Origin: Anaerobacillus alkalidiazotrophicus | GTDB lineage: Bacteria; Bacillota; Bacilli; Bacillales_H; Anaerobacillaceae | Direction: 5' to 3' | Assembly (NCBI RefSeq): GCF_001866055.1 | Contig: NZ_MLQS01000001.1 | Span: forward strand, 1,417-65,416 | Length of the DNA: 64,000 bases | Shown: piece by piece, positions 63,644 to 64,000 of the stretch | Numbering within the stretch: the stretch's first letter is position 1 | Layout of the letters: every line of letters begins with the position of its first letter | Notes under the pieces: model-generated | Told to the model about the DNA's origin: nothing | Database searches by the model: none | What the model saw: only the letters and a program-made list of their open reading frames with translations | Translations under genes and position numbers: made by a program

Positions 63644-63682
63644 GCAAAAGAGCAGCCACAATTGTGACTGCTCTTTTGCTTT
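63641..63682 (-). terminator. Terminator of the symporter gene
   Basis: Near-perfect stem AAAGCAAAAGAGCAG / CTGCTCTTTTGCTTT around CCACAATTGTGA, overlapping the stop codon, and next to a family 1 repeat. Confidence 0.8.
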
Positions 63683-64000
63683 AGCTAGTTAACTTTTCTT
63701 TTTCGTTATTATCTTTATTGTATTCATTAACCCAATAATCAGCATTTTTAATCCCGAGTTTCTCAGGGTTAAAAACAGGATCAAGACCTTGCTTCTTTTG
63801 TATCTCGTAATCTTTTAACGCCGCTAACGCTGGTTTTGCTAATAGTAAAATGGCAATGAGATTTAACCATACCATTAGTCCAACACCAATATCACCTAAC
63901 GTCCAAGCTAAATCTGCTTTCCTGATAGCGCCATAATAAGTAGCAAATAAAAGAACGACTTTTAAAAGAAACATTGGCACTTTGTTATTCTTACCGAAAG
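63681..64000 (-). CDS. Alanine/sodium symporter, C-terminal part (partial)
   Basis: The reading frame continues past the right edge, so the 5' end is missing. What is left is about 105 residues: two membrane helices (LLKVVLLFATYYGAI and MVWLNLIAILLLAKPALAAL) and a basic/acidic tail ending in VFNPEKLGIKNADYW. This pattern is the C-terminus of AGCS-family sodium:alanine symporters (AlsT/YrbD-like). A terminator overlaps the stop codon. Confidence 0.8.
   Translation of the reverse strand, partial: FGKNNKVPMFLLKVVLLFATYYGAIRKADLAWTLGDIGVGLMVWLNLIAILLLAKPALAALKDYEIQKKQGLDPVFNPEKLGIKNADYWVNEYNKDNNEKEKLTS

Overview
The window looks like a chromosomal segment of a low-GC, endospore-forming Bacillaceae bacterium. 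It carries two small acid-soluble spore protein genes, PerR, FabL, the LiaFSR system and a long gene block with the order known from Bacillus subtilis (rrn-ygxA-perR-bcp-gsaB ... ygaE-ygaD-ntdP-ygaB-sspE-fabL ... mutY-yfhP-yfhJ-sspK-yfhH-recX-yfhF-yfhE-yfhD). A complete molybdenum nitrogenase cluster together with ectABC points to a salt- or alkali-tolerant diazotrophic bacillus of the Anaerobacillus type. That genus assignment is inference.

Layout. 1-226 is the 5' end of a 16S rRNA gene on the minus strand, driven by three tandem promoters at 347-562. 575-9277 holds ygxA, perR with a PerR box, a 2-hydroxyacid dehydrogenase, bcp, a potassium channel, a three-gene ABC-2 exporter and a glutamate-1-semialdehyde aminomutase. 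9885-14354 is an orphan glutamate synthase large subunit behind an unusual leader. 15103-36703 is the ygaE-to-yfhD block with small spore and hypothetical genes, L-lactate permease, mutY and recX, and it includes a GNAT gene preceded by a tRNA-like leader. 36953-44698 is more variable: two uncharacterised membrane or hypothetical genes, the ectoine operon, a phosphodiesterase-fold enzyme, a WG-repeat protein and a DUF4397 protein. 45148-58252 is one minus-strand nif operon, nifB-H-D-K-E-N-X-DUF269-hesA-nifW-nifZ-hesB-[tnpB]-nifV, with a sigma-A-like promoter flanked by two GlnR-like sites. 58580-63287 holds an AEC transporter and liaI-H-F-S-R. The right edge cuts an alanine/sodium symporter gene.

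How it works together. The nif genes supply nitrogenase (HDK), FeMo-cofactor synthesis (B, E, N, X, V) and maturation accessories (W, Z, HesA, HesB). No nifS, nifU, nifA or sigma-54 site is seen, so iron-sulfur supply probably comes from housekeeping systems and control from GlnR. Glutamate synthase and ectoine synthesis draw on the fixed nitrogen. PerR, Bcp and MutY are oxidative-stress functions and LiaIHFSR is a cell-envelope stress module.

The intergenic DNA is rich in interspersed palindromic repeats. I distinguish four families. Two share one end and resemble non-autonomous IS200/IS605-type elements. A third, with TTAATGAATTTC-like ends, appears once as a host interrupted by the first. 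A fourth is GC-richer with AGCGCAAGCGCC ends. The most unusual signals are (1) a 68-nt tRNA-like structure whose 3' strand can pair alternatively with sequence that controls access to the ribosome site of a GNAT gene; (2) a TnpB gene with a probable guide-RNA region sitting inside the nif operon; (3) the two-site GlnR arrangement at the nif promoter; and (4) a hairpin separating the Shine-Dalgarno sequence from the start codon of gltB.
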